From NCBI GenBank assembly GCA_039000515.1, contig JBCFYV010000012.1, positions 6,530,826-6,594,825 on the forward strand: 64,000 nt of DNA. Direction: 5' to 3'. The stretch comes from Timema cristinae. Lineage: Eukaryota > Arthropoda > Insecta > Phasmatodea > Timematidae. The translations under genes were made by a program, and so were the position numbers. Position 1 is the stretch's first letter. Every line of letters starts with the position of its first letter. Shown here one piece after another: positions 23,761 to 35,362 of the stretch. Below the pieces are notes generated by a model. It saw nothing but the letters and a program-made list of their open reading frames with translations, made no database searches and had not been told where the DNA came from.

Positions 23761-24688
23761 ACTATGTTTTTATTATGTGAATAGATGTAGAATTATAGCT
23801 ATCGTGGGTCCAAAAAGCGTATTATTAATAGCGAACATTCATTACTACGCCTAAATGTGTGTTGTATTATTTTTCATATTTATGAGTAAAGTAAAAATTA
23901 AACACAAACGCTTATGAAAGAAGTGATGGAAACTTGATGACATTTTTATTCTGAAAATAAATTTCATGATTATGGCCAAAGTCGAGGTTTCTAAAATAGG
24001 ACTTCCACAGAATTAAAAGAAAAATATATTTGCTGGCATATAGATCCTTATTGTTTATTAAATAGAGAGAGGAGGAATTCAAGTAAACTCTTTCCTCTTC
24101 ACGGTGTAACTGAAAGTGAGGAGATTTGGCAGCATTTAACTGAAAGAGATCGAAGATAAAAAAAAATCTCAAGCTTCCTCAGCGGTGTGTACGTCCGACC
24201 AAACATTTGTTTGTGTGTTATTTGTTCATTTGTAGCGTTGTGTTTTTTTAAACAAGTATCTTCGACTATGCTACCAATTAGTCCATTCTTGCTCTCAGGT
24301 GACAGGTTTGCGTGTCAGGCGCGAGAGAAAATATGCCTCTGTAATAATTGCCTAAAGCCAGTGGCGTGCCAACGCTAGATCCCAGGGTCGTGCTTTGGGA
24401 TGTGCAGTTTTTATTTCCACCTCCTTGACTGGGTGGTCTAATAAGAGCTATTTCCTAGCGATGTTTGAAACTCATTCTCACTATCAAAACGGTCTTCACC
24501 ACAAACCCAGTATTAACACTCTTATCTGGAAGTATTAACTGTCCTCTTGTGAAGCGTCCAATCCTGGCCAATAATAATAACACTGCTGCGATAACATTGT
24601 ATGCGTGGTGTGTTACAGCCAATAAAAGTAACCAACTCAGTTCAGTGACCTGATGGGTGAGTACAAATAGCCATCTTTGCTACGATTG
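23761..24688. other. No gene recognised (intron 1)
   Basis: Open frames up to 86 codons lack recognisable content. Confidence 0.45.
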
Positions 24689-25278
24689 CTGGTAGTAGGG
24701 ATGTACAAACACTTCCCTTGTTACTATTCTAGATGATATTAAGCATGTACAAACACTTCCCTTGTTACTAGTCTAGCTGGTAGTAGGGATGTACAAACAC
24801 TTCCCTTGTTACTATTCTAGATGGTAGAAAGTATGTACAAACACTTCCCTTGTTACTATTCTAGATGGTAGAAAGTATGTACAAACACTTCCCTTGTTAC
24901 TATTCTAGATGGTAGAAAGTATGTACAAAACTTCCCTTGTTACTATTCTAGATGATATTAAGCATGTACAAACACTTCCCTTGTTACTAGTCTAGCTGGT
25001 AGTAGGGATGTACAAACACTTCCCTTGTTACTATTCTAGATGGTAGAAAGTATGTACAAACACTTCCTTTGTTACTATTCTAGATGGTAGAAAGTATGTA
25101 CAAACACTTCCCTTGTTACTACTAGAGCTGGTAGTAGGTATGTACAAACACTTTCCTTGTTACTAGTCTAGCTGGTAGTAGGTATGTACAAAAACTTATC
25201 TTGTTACTAGTCTAGCTGGTAGTAGGGATATACAAACACTTCCCTTGTTACTAGTCTAGCTGGTAGTAGGTATGTACA
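24689..25278. repeat. Minisatellite, ~45-bp unit, about 13 copies
   Basis: The unit ATGTACAAACACTTCCCTTG then TTACTATTCTAGATGGTAGAAAGT has two main variants (ATTCTAGATGGTAGAAAGT and AGTCTAGCTGGTAGTAGGG) arranged in blocks. Confidence 0.95.
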
Positions 25279-25394
25279 GGTATAATTGTTGTTACTACTA
25301 TATATTGTCATCATTTTTGTTGCTAATATAGTTTGTCATCACTCCTCACTACCCACATATACGCATATTAACTAGTTAAGCCATTTTCTTAGGA

Positions 25395-25592
25395 ATGGGG
25401 AAGGTTGAATTTCTAGTAAGTGCACCTGCATTAGCATGAATCTATATTGAAAAAACCTTTAGTAAAAACCACACTCATTACACTGGACCAGGATTTGAGC
25501 CCTAACCCCCCCCCCCCCCCCACTCCCCTCCCCGTTGTCATCAGTTCAGTCTATTGGAAAGGTGTCATCTTACACCATTTGACCACCAAGAA
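25395..25592 (-). mobile_element. SINE-B copy with an internal poly-C run
   Basis: Body GTGCACCTGCATTAGCATG, reverse box B-like AGGATTTGAGCCCTAAC followed by a run of about 16 C, and a head-like end TTGACCACCAAG. Confidence 0.6.
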
Positions 25593-26554
25593 CACACTCA
25601 AATTGATTTACGGAAGAAGACTTACTGCGACTAGCTAGCTATTTCAACCACATAGGAGCTAGTTGGATCAATAACACACCTTCTAACTATGAGATCGACA
25701 TGACATTAATATTCTAGTAAGCAAGTGGTTAGATTTATAAGAGTATCGGCTGTTAGATGTGAGCCCTTTCCCGCCATTGTGAAGTATTTACCCCGCGTTC
25801 CCCGTCAGCTAATAATGGTACGGGGGTCTCACACATGTGTCATACACTCGTATACTTCAGATAGAGCATGTAGGCTGGGAGGTAGGGTTTTCTTAATAAT
25901 CTTTTGAATATTTTGAGTAGCCACAGCAAATGTATAATCGAATTTTCGTAATAAAAGCGTATTATAAAATACAAACATATTTTATGGTTATTATTGATTG
26001 ATAGTATTTTACTAAATAATTAATTATATTTTTTATATATTGTTAATATCAATTAAAAGAGACGACGTATAACTACGTATAATACTCTAACTTTTAATAC
26101 TCAGGCGTGTTTTTTTTTATGAAAATTGGACATAAGTTGTTCCATTCTCTGTGGATGGTCACAAGTCTCGCGACTTTGCTCGTCAGAGTAGAGGGAGGGA
26201 TGATGAGAAAGGTAGAGATAGCTTTTTAAACATTATCCAAATTTTTAGAAATACAAGTCTCTTATTGATTCAAATCTAAACTTTGTGGTGAATGGCTTTT
26301 AAAGCTGGGAGCGTTTAGGTGTGGCCTACCAAAGGACTTTTTATTTTTAACGCAACACGAGATATATCACGATCAACAGTTTGATATTGAGAAAGCTTTG
26401 ACAGAACCCTGAAACCCAGGTAGGGTTCTTTGACAACAGAAGGTGAACAAAACCATGTTTCAACGTATATACTAACAAGAAAAATACAAATATCGCAGAT
26501 ATAACCTTCTAACCAGAAAATGGGAAGCTACTTGTTAAAATAAAATGACATTTG
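25593..26554. other. No gene recognised (intron 1)
   Basis: AT-rich; nothing supported. Confidence 0.5.
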
Positions 26555-26642
26555 TGTGGAAGGAAATTGAGAAACCATTTAAGAAAAACTAATCTTAGTG
26601 AACCAGGATTATAGCCCTGAATACCTCATCACCAGAAAACCA
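26555..26642 (-). repeat. SINE-B fragment
   Basis: GAGAAACCATTTAAGAAAAA and AACCAGGATTATAGCCCTG match the reverse body and box B region. Confidence 0.45.
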
Positions 26643-27483
26643 GAATGAATCAGATTTACATTAATCTTAAACCACGTTCCACAACCATATGGGATTCAAT
26701 TTTAAATCGTGCCTTTCTCAGATGGTTTCTTTATGAAATTTTAATTCCATTCATGATTGAAAACAAATTGTTCGAAGTTGTGTTATCGAGCATAGTCAGC
26801 ATTAGGTTAGCAATTACAATTCATATCAATATACATGTTGATTAGAAATTTGAATATAAAAATAAGATAAGTGAACGTTTTGGAGCAGAGCTTTGAGCTC
26901 TAAATGATTGGTGGGGCACATTAACCTGCTAATTGACGCAGCCACAATTGTTGAATGAACAAAATGGCATTGCGGATATCACATGGCCTACATTTTTGTG
27001 ATGATACCACTCATATTCATATAGGCCTATCCACAAATCAACCTACATGGTATTAAAACGACATTGCTTGGCTCAATTATAATGTACTACTGTAGACCTA
27101 CTAACATTATCTGACGTGAGTACCTTTCAGGGTAAACTGAGTGTATAGTTGAGTTATGAGATTCAGGGAAAAGTATCTACTCATCTTTACTTCATTTTGT
27201 TCTACCTTGCATAGTAAAAACATGTTTAAAAAAAATATTTTGTTATTTGTTAAAAGTTTTATGTATTTAAGAAAATATAGTTCATTCGAGCATGCCATAA
27301 ATTATATATATATATTATATTTTATGTATTAAGCCCTTAGTTCACTAGACAAAAGTACAATCTTCTAAGCAAAGGAGTCGAAAATTTGTTTAATAATAAT
27401 TTATTCATGTAATTTTAAATTTCTCAAGAATACAAATTAGTTCACCAGAAAAAAAGTTTGTACTACACAAACGCAAACTTGTT
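26643..27483. other. No gene recognised (intron 1)
   Basis: AT-rich; nothing supported. Confidence 0.5.
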
Positions 27484-27712
27484 TTAGCATTACATCTTAC
27501 TGCCTGTTCAGGTTATATACATATGTACTAATTACGCTAATGAGCTAGGGATGAGGTATGTCGAACTTAAAGGAAGTGTACCCACATTTGAGAGGAGTGG
27601 AAAATAATTTTTTTAAAAACTCAGTATGTTTGACTGGGATTCAAACTCCCGGTCATCAGCAGTCTAGTCTAACACGAGAGTGACACCTTAGGCCATATGG
27701 CCACCGGAGTAG
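27484..27712 (-). mobile_element. SINE-B copy
   Basis: Tail ATCTTACTGCCTGTTCAGG, body GTGTACCCACATTTGAG, reverse box B GGGATTCAAACTCCCGG and head GCCATATGGCCACCGGAG. Confidence 0.75.
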
Positions 27713-27756
27713 GAACACGCTAACTTCAATCAAACTGTAGTAAGAGATATCTTTTT

Positions 27757-27885
27757 GTCCCACGTCTTACTTCCCATCTGGGCTATACCTGTCAATCATA
27801 GTAATAAAATAGGGGTAAGGAAATGTGGACATGTTCATGTGGGAGAGTAGTACCATTTAAAAAAAAAACCAAGCCACAAGACAAC
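27757..27885 (-). repeat. SINE-B tail and body fragment
   Basis: CCACGTCTTACTTCCCATCT tail and GTGGGAGAGTAGTACCATTT body. The head is missing. Confidence 0.6.
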
Positions 27886-28345
27886 CTACTCCATGTGAAA
27901 AGATAGAGAGAACCAGAGAAAACTATAAAGATTTGTTCACCCCTGACTCAAGTAACATGCAGCTATAAAAAGAAGTGAATAAATCAAATCAAATCACAGT
28001 ATTACACATTGTTCTTGCTTATCTTGTAAGCAGTTATGTCCCATTCAACTGACTCGTGACATCTAGTCTATCACCTGCCTGCTGTTAGGGTGCGATATGT
28101 CTAGCCCTTACAAGGTCGTTTGTTCAATTATGTTGTCGGTATGCATTTTATTCAGAAAACTGAAGAAATTAAATATCACCGAGACTTGCATGCAGTATTG
28201 CGTATTTTCCCTGGGTATTTTTCCATCTGTTTTATCTAAACCAATTTTAATTACACTTATTAGATGGCGATGAAAAAGGTAGGATTCAGAGAAAGTGTAT
28301 CAGTATTTTCTTTAAGGAAAATTGGAACAATATTTAGAAAAAATT

Positions 28346-28616
28346 CCTTCCATATATTATTATTATTATTATTATTATTATTAGCACCTCGTCTTACTAC
28401 CCGTTCGGGTTATACGCACTTACGCTAATGTGTAATGGTAGGGTGATTGTGAGATGAAATGGAGGGCCTATAGTTTAATGTAGGATTCGAACCACGGTGG
28501 AGGCCTGGTATTCCTCACATTCATAAGTTGTGATTAATACACGTCTTGTCAGAGGTGTAGGAAGGGATTAGCAATTAGATAAATCTGTGCTGGGAACGAG
28601 GATTACCTTCCATATA
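28346..28616 (-). mobile_element. SINE-A, nearly full length, with 11-bp TSD
   Basis: The body is 28357-28605, flanked by CCTTCCATATA at 28346-28356 and 28606-28616. It contains (ATT)n, tail, body and part of the head, truncated just before box B. Confidence 0.9.
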
Positions 28617-28726
28617 ACTATCCGAGATTGGTACCCCGACCTCATCACAAACCAGACAAGATGAACCTGACGTTAAATCCTAATTAAACTTATGTGAGTT
28701 CCTGAAGTCCTCATTAGTTCCCCTCT

Positions 28727-29154
28727 TAACCACACAGGAGAGGAATTGTAGCTGCATATTAGCCACACAGGAGAGGAATTGTAGCTGCATATTAACCACA
28801 CAGAAAAGGAATTATAACTGCATATTAGCCACACAGGAGAGGAATTGTAGCTGCATATTAGCCACACAGGAGAGGAATTGTAGCTGCATATTAGCCACAC
28901 AGGAGAGGAATTGTTGCTGCATATTAGCCACACAGGAGAGGAATTATAACTGCATATTAACCACACAGAAAAGGAATTATAACTGCATATTAACCACACA
29001 GGAGAGGAATTGTAACTGCATATTAGCCACACAGGAGAGGAATTGTAGCTGCATATTAACCACACAGAAAAGGAATTATAACTTCATATTAACCACACAG
29101 GAGAGGAATTGTAACTGCATATTAACCACACAGGAGAGGAATTGTAGCTGCATA
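28727..29154. repeat. Minisatellite, 33-bp unit, 13 copies
   Basis: The unit CCACACAGGAGAGGAATTG then TAGCTGCATATTAG occurs in variants (GGAGAGG/AGAAAAGG; TAGC/TAAC). Because 33 is a multiple of three, the minus strand stays open for 130 codons as an 11-residue repeat; this is not a gene. Confidence 0.95.
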
Positions 29155-29394
29155 CACACTCTGAAGAGTATCACTCTTGTTAATTAGATAATAACATTAA
29201 CCCACTTGTCCAGATTACAGTGACTTTTTTGTTGTTGTTTCGGCTAAAACCTGTTTAACCAACAGTTTTAGAAAAAACTCGTCGATTTTAGTTTTATTCT
29301 TCATAGAGTCGTGAGGTAATAATCTGGCCATTATGGACAAACTATTTCCCATGACCTGTGATCACTTGCACTTACACAAATACCTCAATCTCGT

Positions 29395-29590
29395 CTTGTC
29401 TGGCTCACTGGTGAGAGGGTATTTGGGGCTAGAATACTGACTGGGTGTAGTGAAATACCCCCCCCCCCCCTCAATAGATAGTCTCCGAGTTTCTTGCATG
29501 CAAATGCACGTACACTTCCCTAAGTGTTACTTATCTATCCCTACCCGTTAGAGTAGGTATGCGGATAGTACAGGTGGTTAATAAGACGCG
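29395..29590 (+). mobile_element. SINE-B copy with an internal poly-C run
   Basis: Poly-C at 29457-29471, body CATGCAAATGCACGTACACT and tail GATAGTACAGGTGGTTAATA followed by AGACGCGG. The head is diverged. Confidence 0.6.
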
Positions 29591-30372
29591 GAACGCGGAT
29601 CCATGTTCGATTCCTTTGTCCAGATTGTAATTTTTCTTATCACTTTTACTTTTAGTAGGTTTTTGAAGGACAAGTTTGGGGTAACTTTTGTATCCCTGAC
29701 TTTGATCTCCAAATCTGGGGCTCAATCCCATTCGTATAAACCAGGGTATTTTTTCCTACCATTAATGGCTGCTCACCCTTTATCGAAGAAAGTAAATTTT
29801 CTTTAAATTCACTATCTGCATCAGTTATTTTTATATTAATTGTTAGGGTAATTTGTGGACAGTCCAAAAGAGCAAGTAGGTCTACAACCTGGGGTTCGCG
29901 TAGCCCCAGGGCTTCGTAAAATATAATATATAGAAACACATTAATTTGGATTTAGTTCAATTTTTCTTATATTTTGATTATATAATATGTGTAACTTATA
30001 TTTCGCAACAATAGCTTTGGAGTACAAAGCTGAAGATAAATTATATCTTAGTGTTCGTGAACAAAAAAGGATGTATACACCTGATTTACATGACCCAAAC
30101 AAAAACAAATAAACAAAATACATTTTCGAGTGATTTTATGTATTGTTAATGGTTTATGTTTGGTACACAAAAATTTCAATTGGTAATTTTTTTTCTTATC
30201 AATATTTCTCCTTATATATTTAAACTATTTAAAATAAACATTTATTGATAGTTTGTAGGACCCTGCAAAATTAAACTCAAGGCAACTTGGGCCTAAAACG
30301 GTGAAGGCATTTTAGGTATTATTTGTAAATGACAAACGCAGAAAAAAAGGCTGGCTTTAAGTGGGGCAACTG
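29591..30372. other. No gene recognised (intron 1)
   Basis: The overlapping open frames at 29531-29939 on both strands have no recognisable content. Confidence 0.45.
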
Positions 30373-30721
30373 AGGTGGGATGGAAGGGTCGCGAGAAAAG
30401 GCCAGTGTTTTTACAGTTTTTATGGAAACACTTCTTTTTGACAAATTAATAAAATATTGCTCCAGTACAAATATAGAGTTTAATTTTCTTCACATGATGA
30501 TATAAACAATTGTTGAATATCTGCTATGAGCATGGTGGCATTATCTAACAAACTTTTTAAATGAAGAGGAAGTGTTGTCATTAAATTCCCGGACACCATT
30601 GACAAATATTCAAGAAATTTTGAGATCATCATGTAAAGAAAATTAAATTATATGTTTTTATTGGATCAATTTTTAACTGCAAAAACACTGGATCTTTCTC
30701 ACGTCCCCTTCCATAACACCT
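30373..30721 (-). mobile_element. Family-D TIR element (MITE), copy 3, opposite orientation
   Basis: Ends AGGTGGGATGGAAGGG and CCCCTTCCATAACACCT. The interior (GCTATGAGCATGGTGGCATT...) is the reverse complement of the interior of copy 2. It ends 85 bp before exon 2 of the host gene. Confidence 0.8.
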
Positions 30722-30806
30722 CAAGACTGAAAAGACCACCACTTTTTTTTTCGACAGTGACTATACAAAGCCAGTGGTATTTCAAATCTGGTTTCTCTTG
30801 TTACAG

Positions 30807-30852
30807 GTTACCACAGCTTGCCGTCTCAGCGAAGTTGTTGTGTCTCCTGATG
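30807..30852 (+). CDS. Exon 2 of a secreted FGF-like gene (signal-peptide core)
   Basis: A 46-bp exon is bounded by a pyrimidine-rich acceptor (ttctcttgttacag) and a consensus donor GTGAGT at 30853. Its first base completes the arginine codon begun in exon 1. The remaining 45 bases give 15 codons ending in a whole ATG codon, so the 3' junction is phase 0. It encodes LPQLAVSAKLLCLLM, which runs directly into VVICGAVPS of exon 3. Together these make a typical secretory signal: a basic start, a hydrophobic core and a polar end. Very small exons within signal peptides occur in FGF8-class genes. A family-D TIR element ends 85 bp upstream. The exon is too small to be convincing alone; the phase and product continuity with its neighbours support it. 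Confidence 0.55.
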
Positions 30853-31012
30853 GTGAGTTTGGATCTTCTTGCACTATTTTGTTAAATAAATAGCCACTGT
30901 ACACCTTTACGAATATATTAAACTAGGGTTCAGCCTTTTCTTCAGCTGGCGTAATTTATGATTTCGCGCTTCCTTGTTGGTAAGGGTGTGCGAAGCTTCA
31001 ACTTGGCTTAGA

Positions 31013-32955
31013 AACAAACACCAGGTGACCTTTCACTTCGAAACAAACACCAGGTGACCCTTCACTTAGAAACAAACACCAGATGACCTTTCACTTCGAA
31101 ACAAACACCAGGTGACCCTTCACTTCGAAACAAACACCAGGTGACCTTTCACTTCGAAACAAACACCAGATGACCTTTCACTTAGAAACAAACACCAGGT
31201 GACCTTCACTTCAAAACAAACACCAGGTGACCTTTCACTTAGAAGCAAACACCAGGTGACCTTTCACTTCGAAACAAACACCAGGTGACCCTTCACTTCG
31301 AAACAAACACCAGGTGACCTTTCACTTCGAAACAAACACCAGGTGACCCTTTACTTCGAAACAAACACCAGGTGACCTTTCACTAAGAAACAAACACCAG
31401 GTGACCTTTCACTAAGAAACAAACACCAGGTGACCTTTCACTTCGAGACAAACACCAGGTGACCTTTCACTTAGAAGCAAACACCAGGTGACCTTTCACT
31501 TAGAAACAAACACCAGGTGACCCTTCACTTCGAAACAAACACCAGGTGACCTTTCACTTAGAAGCAAACAGCAGGTGACCTTTCACTTCGAAACAAACGC
31601 CAGGTGACCCTTCACTTCGAAACAAACACCAGGTGACCTTTCACTTCGAAACAAACACCAGGTTACCCTTCACTTAGAAACAAACACCAGGTGACCTTTC
31701 ACTTCGAAACAAACACCAGGTTACCCTTCACTTAGAAACAAACACCAGGTGACCTTTCACTTAGAAACAAACACCAGGTGACCTTTCACTTCGAGACAAA
31801 CACCAGGTGACCTATCATTCAGAAACAAACACCAGGTGACCTTTCACTTAGAAACAAACACCAGGTGACCTTTCACTTCGAGACAAACACCAAGTGACCT
31901 TTCACTTAGAACAAACACCAGGTGACCTTTCACTTAGGAACAAAAACCAAGTGACCTTTCACTTCGAGACAAACACCAGGTGACCTTTCATTCAGAAACA
32001 AACACCAGGTGACCTTTCACTTCGAGACAAAACCAAGTGACCTTTCACTTAGAAAAAAACACCAGGTGACCTTTCACATAGAAACAAAAACCAAGTGACC
32101 TTTCACTTCGAGACAAACACCAGGTGACCTTTCACTTCGAAACAAACACCAGGTGACCTTTCACTTCGAAACAAACACCAGGTGACCTTTCATTTAGAAA
32201 CAAACACCAGGTGACCTTTCATTTAGAAACAAACACCAGGTGAGCTTTCACTTCGAGACCAACACCAGGTGACCTTTCACTTAGAAACAAACACCAGGTG
32301 ACCTTTCACCTAGAAACAAACACCAGGTGACCTTTCACTTCGAAACAAACACCAGGTTACCCTTCACTTAGAAACAAACACCAGGTGACCTTTCACTTAG
32401 AAACAAACACCAGGTGACCTTTCACTTCGAGACAAACACCAGGTGACCTTTCACTTAGAAACAAACACCAGGTGACCTTTCACTTCGAACAAAACCAAGG
32501 TGACCTTTCACTTACGAAGACAAAACCAAGTGACCTTTCACTTCGAACAAACACCAGGTGACCTTTCACTTCGAAACAAACACCAGGTGACCTTTCATTT
32601 AGAAACAAACACCAGGTGACCTTTCACTTAGAAACAAACACCAGGTGACCCTTCACTTAGAAACAAACACCAGGTGACCCTTCACTTAGAAACAAACCCC
32701 AGGTGACCTTTCACTTCGAAACAAACACCAGGTGACCTTTCACTTAGAAACAAACACCAGGTGACCTTTCACTTAGAAACAAACACCAGGTGACCTTTCA
32801 CTTCGAGACAAACACCAGGTGACCTTTCACTTAGAAACAAACACCAGGTGACCCTTCCCTTAGAAACAAACACCAGGTGACCTTTCACTTCGAGACAAAC
32901 ACCAGGTGACCTTTCACTTAGAAACAAACACCAGGTGACCTTTCACTTCGAACTA
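31013..32955. repeat. Minisatellite, 29-bp unit, about 67 copies (intron 2)
   Basis: The unit AACAAACACCAGGTGACCTT then TCACTTCGA has interspersed variants TCACTTAGA and TTCGAGAC and a minority GTGACCC form. The array is 1.94 kb, uninterrupted, with most copies differing at only one to three positions. It begins 160 bp after exon 2. There are no unique spacers, so it is not CRISPR. Each unit carries CAGGTG and TGACCTTTCA. Confidence 0.97.
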
Positions 32956-34575
32956 ACTAATAATAATAATTTGCACACGCTTTCGTCTTGCTATGGACTA
33001 TATCTGGTAAATATCTATACTTTAGTGGCAAGTGTGTGATATTAGGCATAATGTTCTATATTAAACTAGTTAATTATTGTGGTAATAGTGAGGAATCCAT
33101 CGGATAGCTCACATCAGGTTATAATGGCCAAAATACATAATATACTTGAGTTTTATTTCCTAAATGGTTTCTCACTCTCCCTCCACACCAATGGGGGAAT
33201 AGTTTCTCTAAATCTACATTAGATTTTGCCTGCCAGTTCCATGTTGGATGGTTGCCATGTTTCGCTAAGTGGTGTACGGGGTGGGAAGATCATGTATCTT
33301 GCAGTTGCGGGTACATTAAATGAGAAATGCCAGGTGGTTTCATCGCCACCTCACCATGCACGCTATGTTATAGTCAGCCGATTTAAAACAAGAGCATTCC
33401 TGTTGTGTTATGTTCCTTAGCGCTACAAAGAGCCAGCTCTCACTCACACGGCAGGAGCAAGATGGATTGAACGCAAGACGGGCATTTACTAAACAAACTC
33501 CCTCTCTTAATAGTCTTATACTTTCAAGGCCAGTGGTAGCATGCCAATTTTATATTGGTATATTTGCTGGAGAATTTTAAAAGCTCCCTAGAGTAATAAA
33601 CCTCATTTCAAAAGCGCACGAAGATATGGATCAAAAGTGCACAGAGAAAAACAATTACTGCTTAACGCGGCCACATGGCTAACATCTTACTCTTTGCTAT
33701 ATGCAATACTCTTTGCTGGGGCTGTCTGTTCTGGATTTAAGGTAGTTAGTAACGGGGTGCTACAGATGTTACATGATTCCTCCCCTCCCCCCATAATCTG
33801 ACTTAAATGGGTCACTCTTAATAGCATAAAAGAAACTGTGAACTGTTTTATAAAAAAAAGTCAACGTCTTTAGCCAAGCAGTTAAATGTCTCAAATCAAC
33901 AAATATTCAGTTTTTTCACAGCTAGGTCAAGGTTTGATTTTTTAATTGTATGTAAATGTTAAAGTGTCAATTTTATTTTATATCAATGGAATTAAAAGTT
34001 CGACTTAAGAGGCTAGCTCAAGGTAGACGTTCTATTATTATTTGCTTTCCAAAGAGAAATGGAGGAATGAATAAGTTTCATTGTGCGTAATGTGCGTGTA
34101 AATTAGGTTTATAGTTGGAACACGAAGGCTGAGTGTCTCCAAGGTAGCTATTCCCCGAGGAAAGATAAGGAAGAGACTTTCTGGCCCCAGAATACCATGT
34201 AAATGCCGTTCTTATTAGGCCATTATAGAGACTTTGTATTTTGAGCATAATATATTTAAATATATTATTGTAATCGCAAAAAATATAGATACTTACAAGG
34301 GAATCCCTTCACTTTTGCGAACTACTTTTTAGAAACCTGAGAAATATAGAACGTATTCAGATAATTAAATATTTTAATACTTGTTATGAAAGTAAAATAT
34401 TTAACAAATAAAATTATAGGATGATAAATAAATTTTTAAAGTTATAAAAGAGTTTTTAATTTTTAGATATTCTAATCTGATGCTGATAGATATAATATCT
34501 AATTCAAAGGCTCTACGCCCACTCGAGGCCTCATAGTGGCCTATTAAGAAAACAGAATTAAAAAGATAAGTCTTA
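32956..34575. other. No gene recognised (intron 2)
   Basis: A small SINE-B-like body piece (TTTCTCACTCTCCCTCCACA) occurs at 33164-33185. The frame at 33226-33420 has no recognisable product. Confidence 0.45.
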
Positions 34576-35110
34576 CTGTGGATTCACACGTTCACCGAAA
34601 ATCAAGCGCAGAACAGAAATATGGTCACGTGACTAGCCCTAATCCAGTCACAAGATTTCCGCCTCATCGGCGCGAGCTGTTCCACTAAAGTTCAATTCAT
34701 CTCTACTTCGTCCATCCTGCCTGAGATGTTCGGCACAGGAGAACCAATCAAACCTCAGAACCAACCATCTCAAACCAGTGCGAATGAGCATTTGACAACG
34801 CATGCGCTGTACAGCCAGAAGTTAGCAGACAGCTTCGTTGGCCTTTGTGAGGAGATTTTAAATAACCAGTTAATGTAAATCGTGTGAATCGATGTATTGG
34901 ATTGTCCCACAGCACAGCGTTATAATCTGTAAACAACCATCGGGACAATGATCTAAAATACATGTATATCCACTAGAAAATAAAATATGTTGATAATCAG
35001 CTGTTTTAAATTCGCGCTGCAATGCATCATGGGTCAACACACAGCGTGGGAATTGTTGCACCACTGAGGAAGATTCTGCTTTTTATTTTCGGCGAGCGTG
35101 TGAAACAGGC
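34576..35110. mobile_element. TIR element (~535 bp) just upstream of exon 3
   Basis: The left end CTGTGGATTCACACGTTCAC then CGAAAATCAAGCGCAGAA mirrors the right end TTCTGCTTTTTATTTTCGGC then GAGCGTGTGAAACAG. TTA precedes the left end (34573-34575) and occurs near the right end (35112-35114), suggesting a Harbinger-type TTA target, though the right boundary is uncertain by 1-2 bp. It contains no transposase. Confidence 0.6.
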
Positions 35111-35232
35111 TTTAAGGAACAGCAGTAGTATTCGCATAGATAAGGGATGAAAAATATTATTACAGGATGCATATTACGGATTGTACACCTTTATAACCAA
35201 TGTTCTAGTAACCACTGTAATCTTGGTTGCAG

Positions 35233-35362
35233 GTGGTGATCTGCGGGGCAGTACCGTCCATGGTGCGGTCTGTGCGCCTGTATAACCAATGCAGTTCCAA
35301 CACAATTCGGGTCAACATGAACGGAACCGTGTTCGCGAGCGACTCCATTCCAGAGAAATTTC
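35233..35362 (+). CDS. Exon 3 of a secreted FGF-like gene (first strands of the beta-trefoil core)
   Basis: A 130-bp exon has acceptor ttggttgcag and donor GTGAGT at 35363. It gives 43 codons plus one base (phase 1 exit). After the end of the signal peptide it reads VRSVRLYNQCSS, then NTIRVNMNGTVFASDS, then SIPEKF. The pattern L-Y-N-x-C-S-S-x-x-I-x-V-x-x-N-G-x-V-x-A resembles strands 1 and 2 of fibroblast growth factors. The exon also ends about where known FGF genes place their first core intron. FGFs are secreted ligands of receptor tyrosine kinases. The following exon, with the G-x-Y-x-C/A-M segment, was not found downstream, so the family call rests on one exon. A ~535-bp TIR element lies 120 bp upstream. 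The frame stays open past the donor to 35433, but that part is taken as intron. Confidence 0.55.

Noticed and set aside
28673..29065. 130-codon minus-strand frame with an 11-residue repeat
   Set aside because: A product of the 33-bp minisatellite; no start context, signal or relatives.
31013..32955. CRISPR-like regular 29-bp repeats
   Set aside because: Units are contiguous with no unique spacers, and the context is an animal intron. It is a minisatellite.
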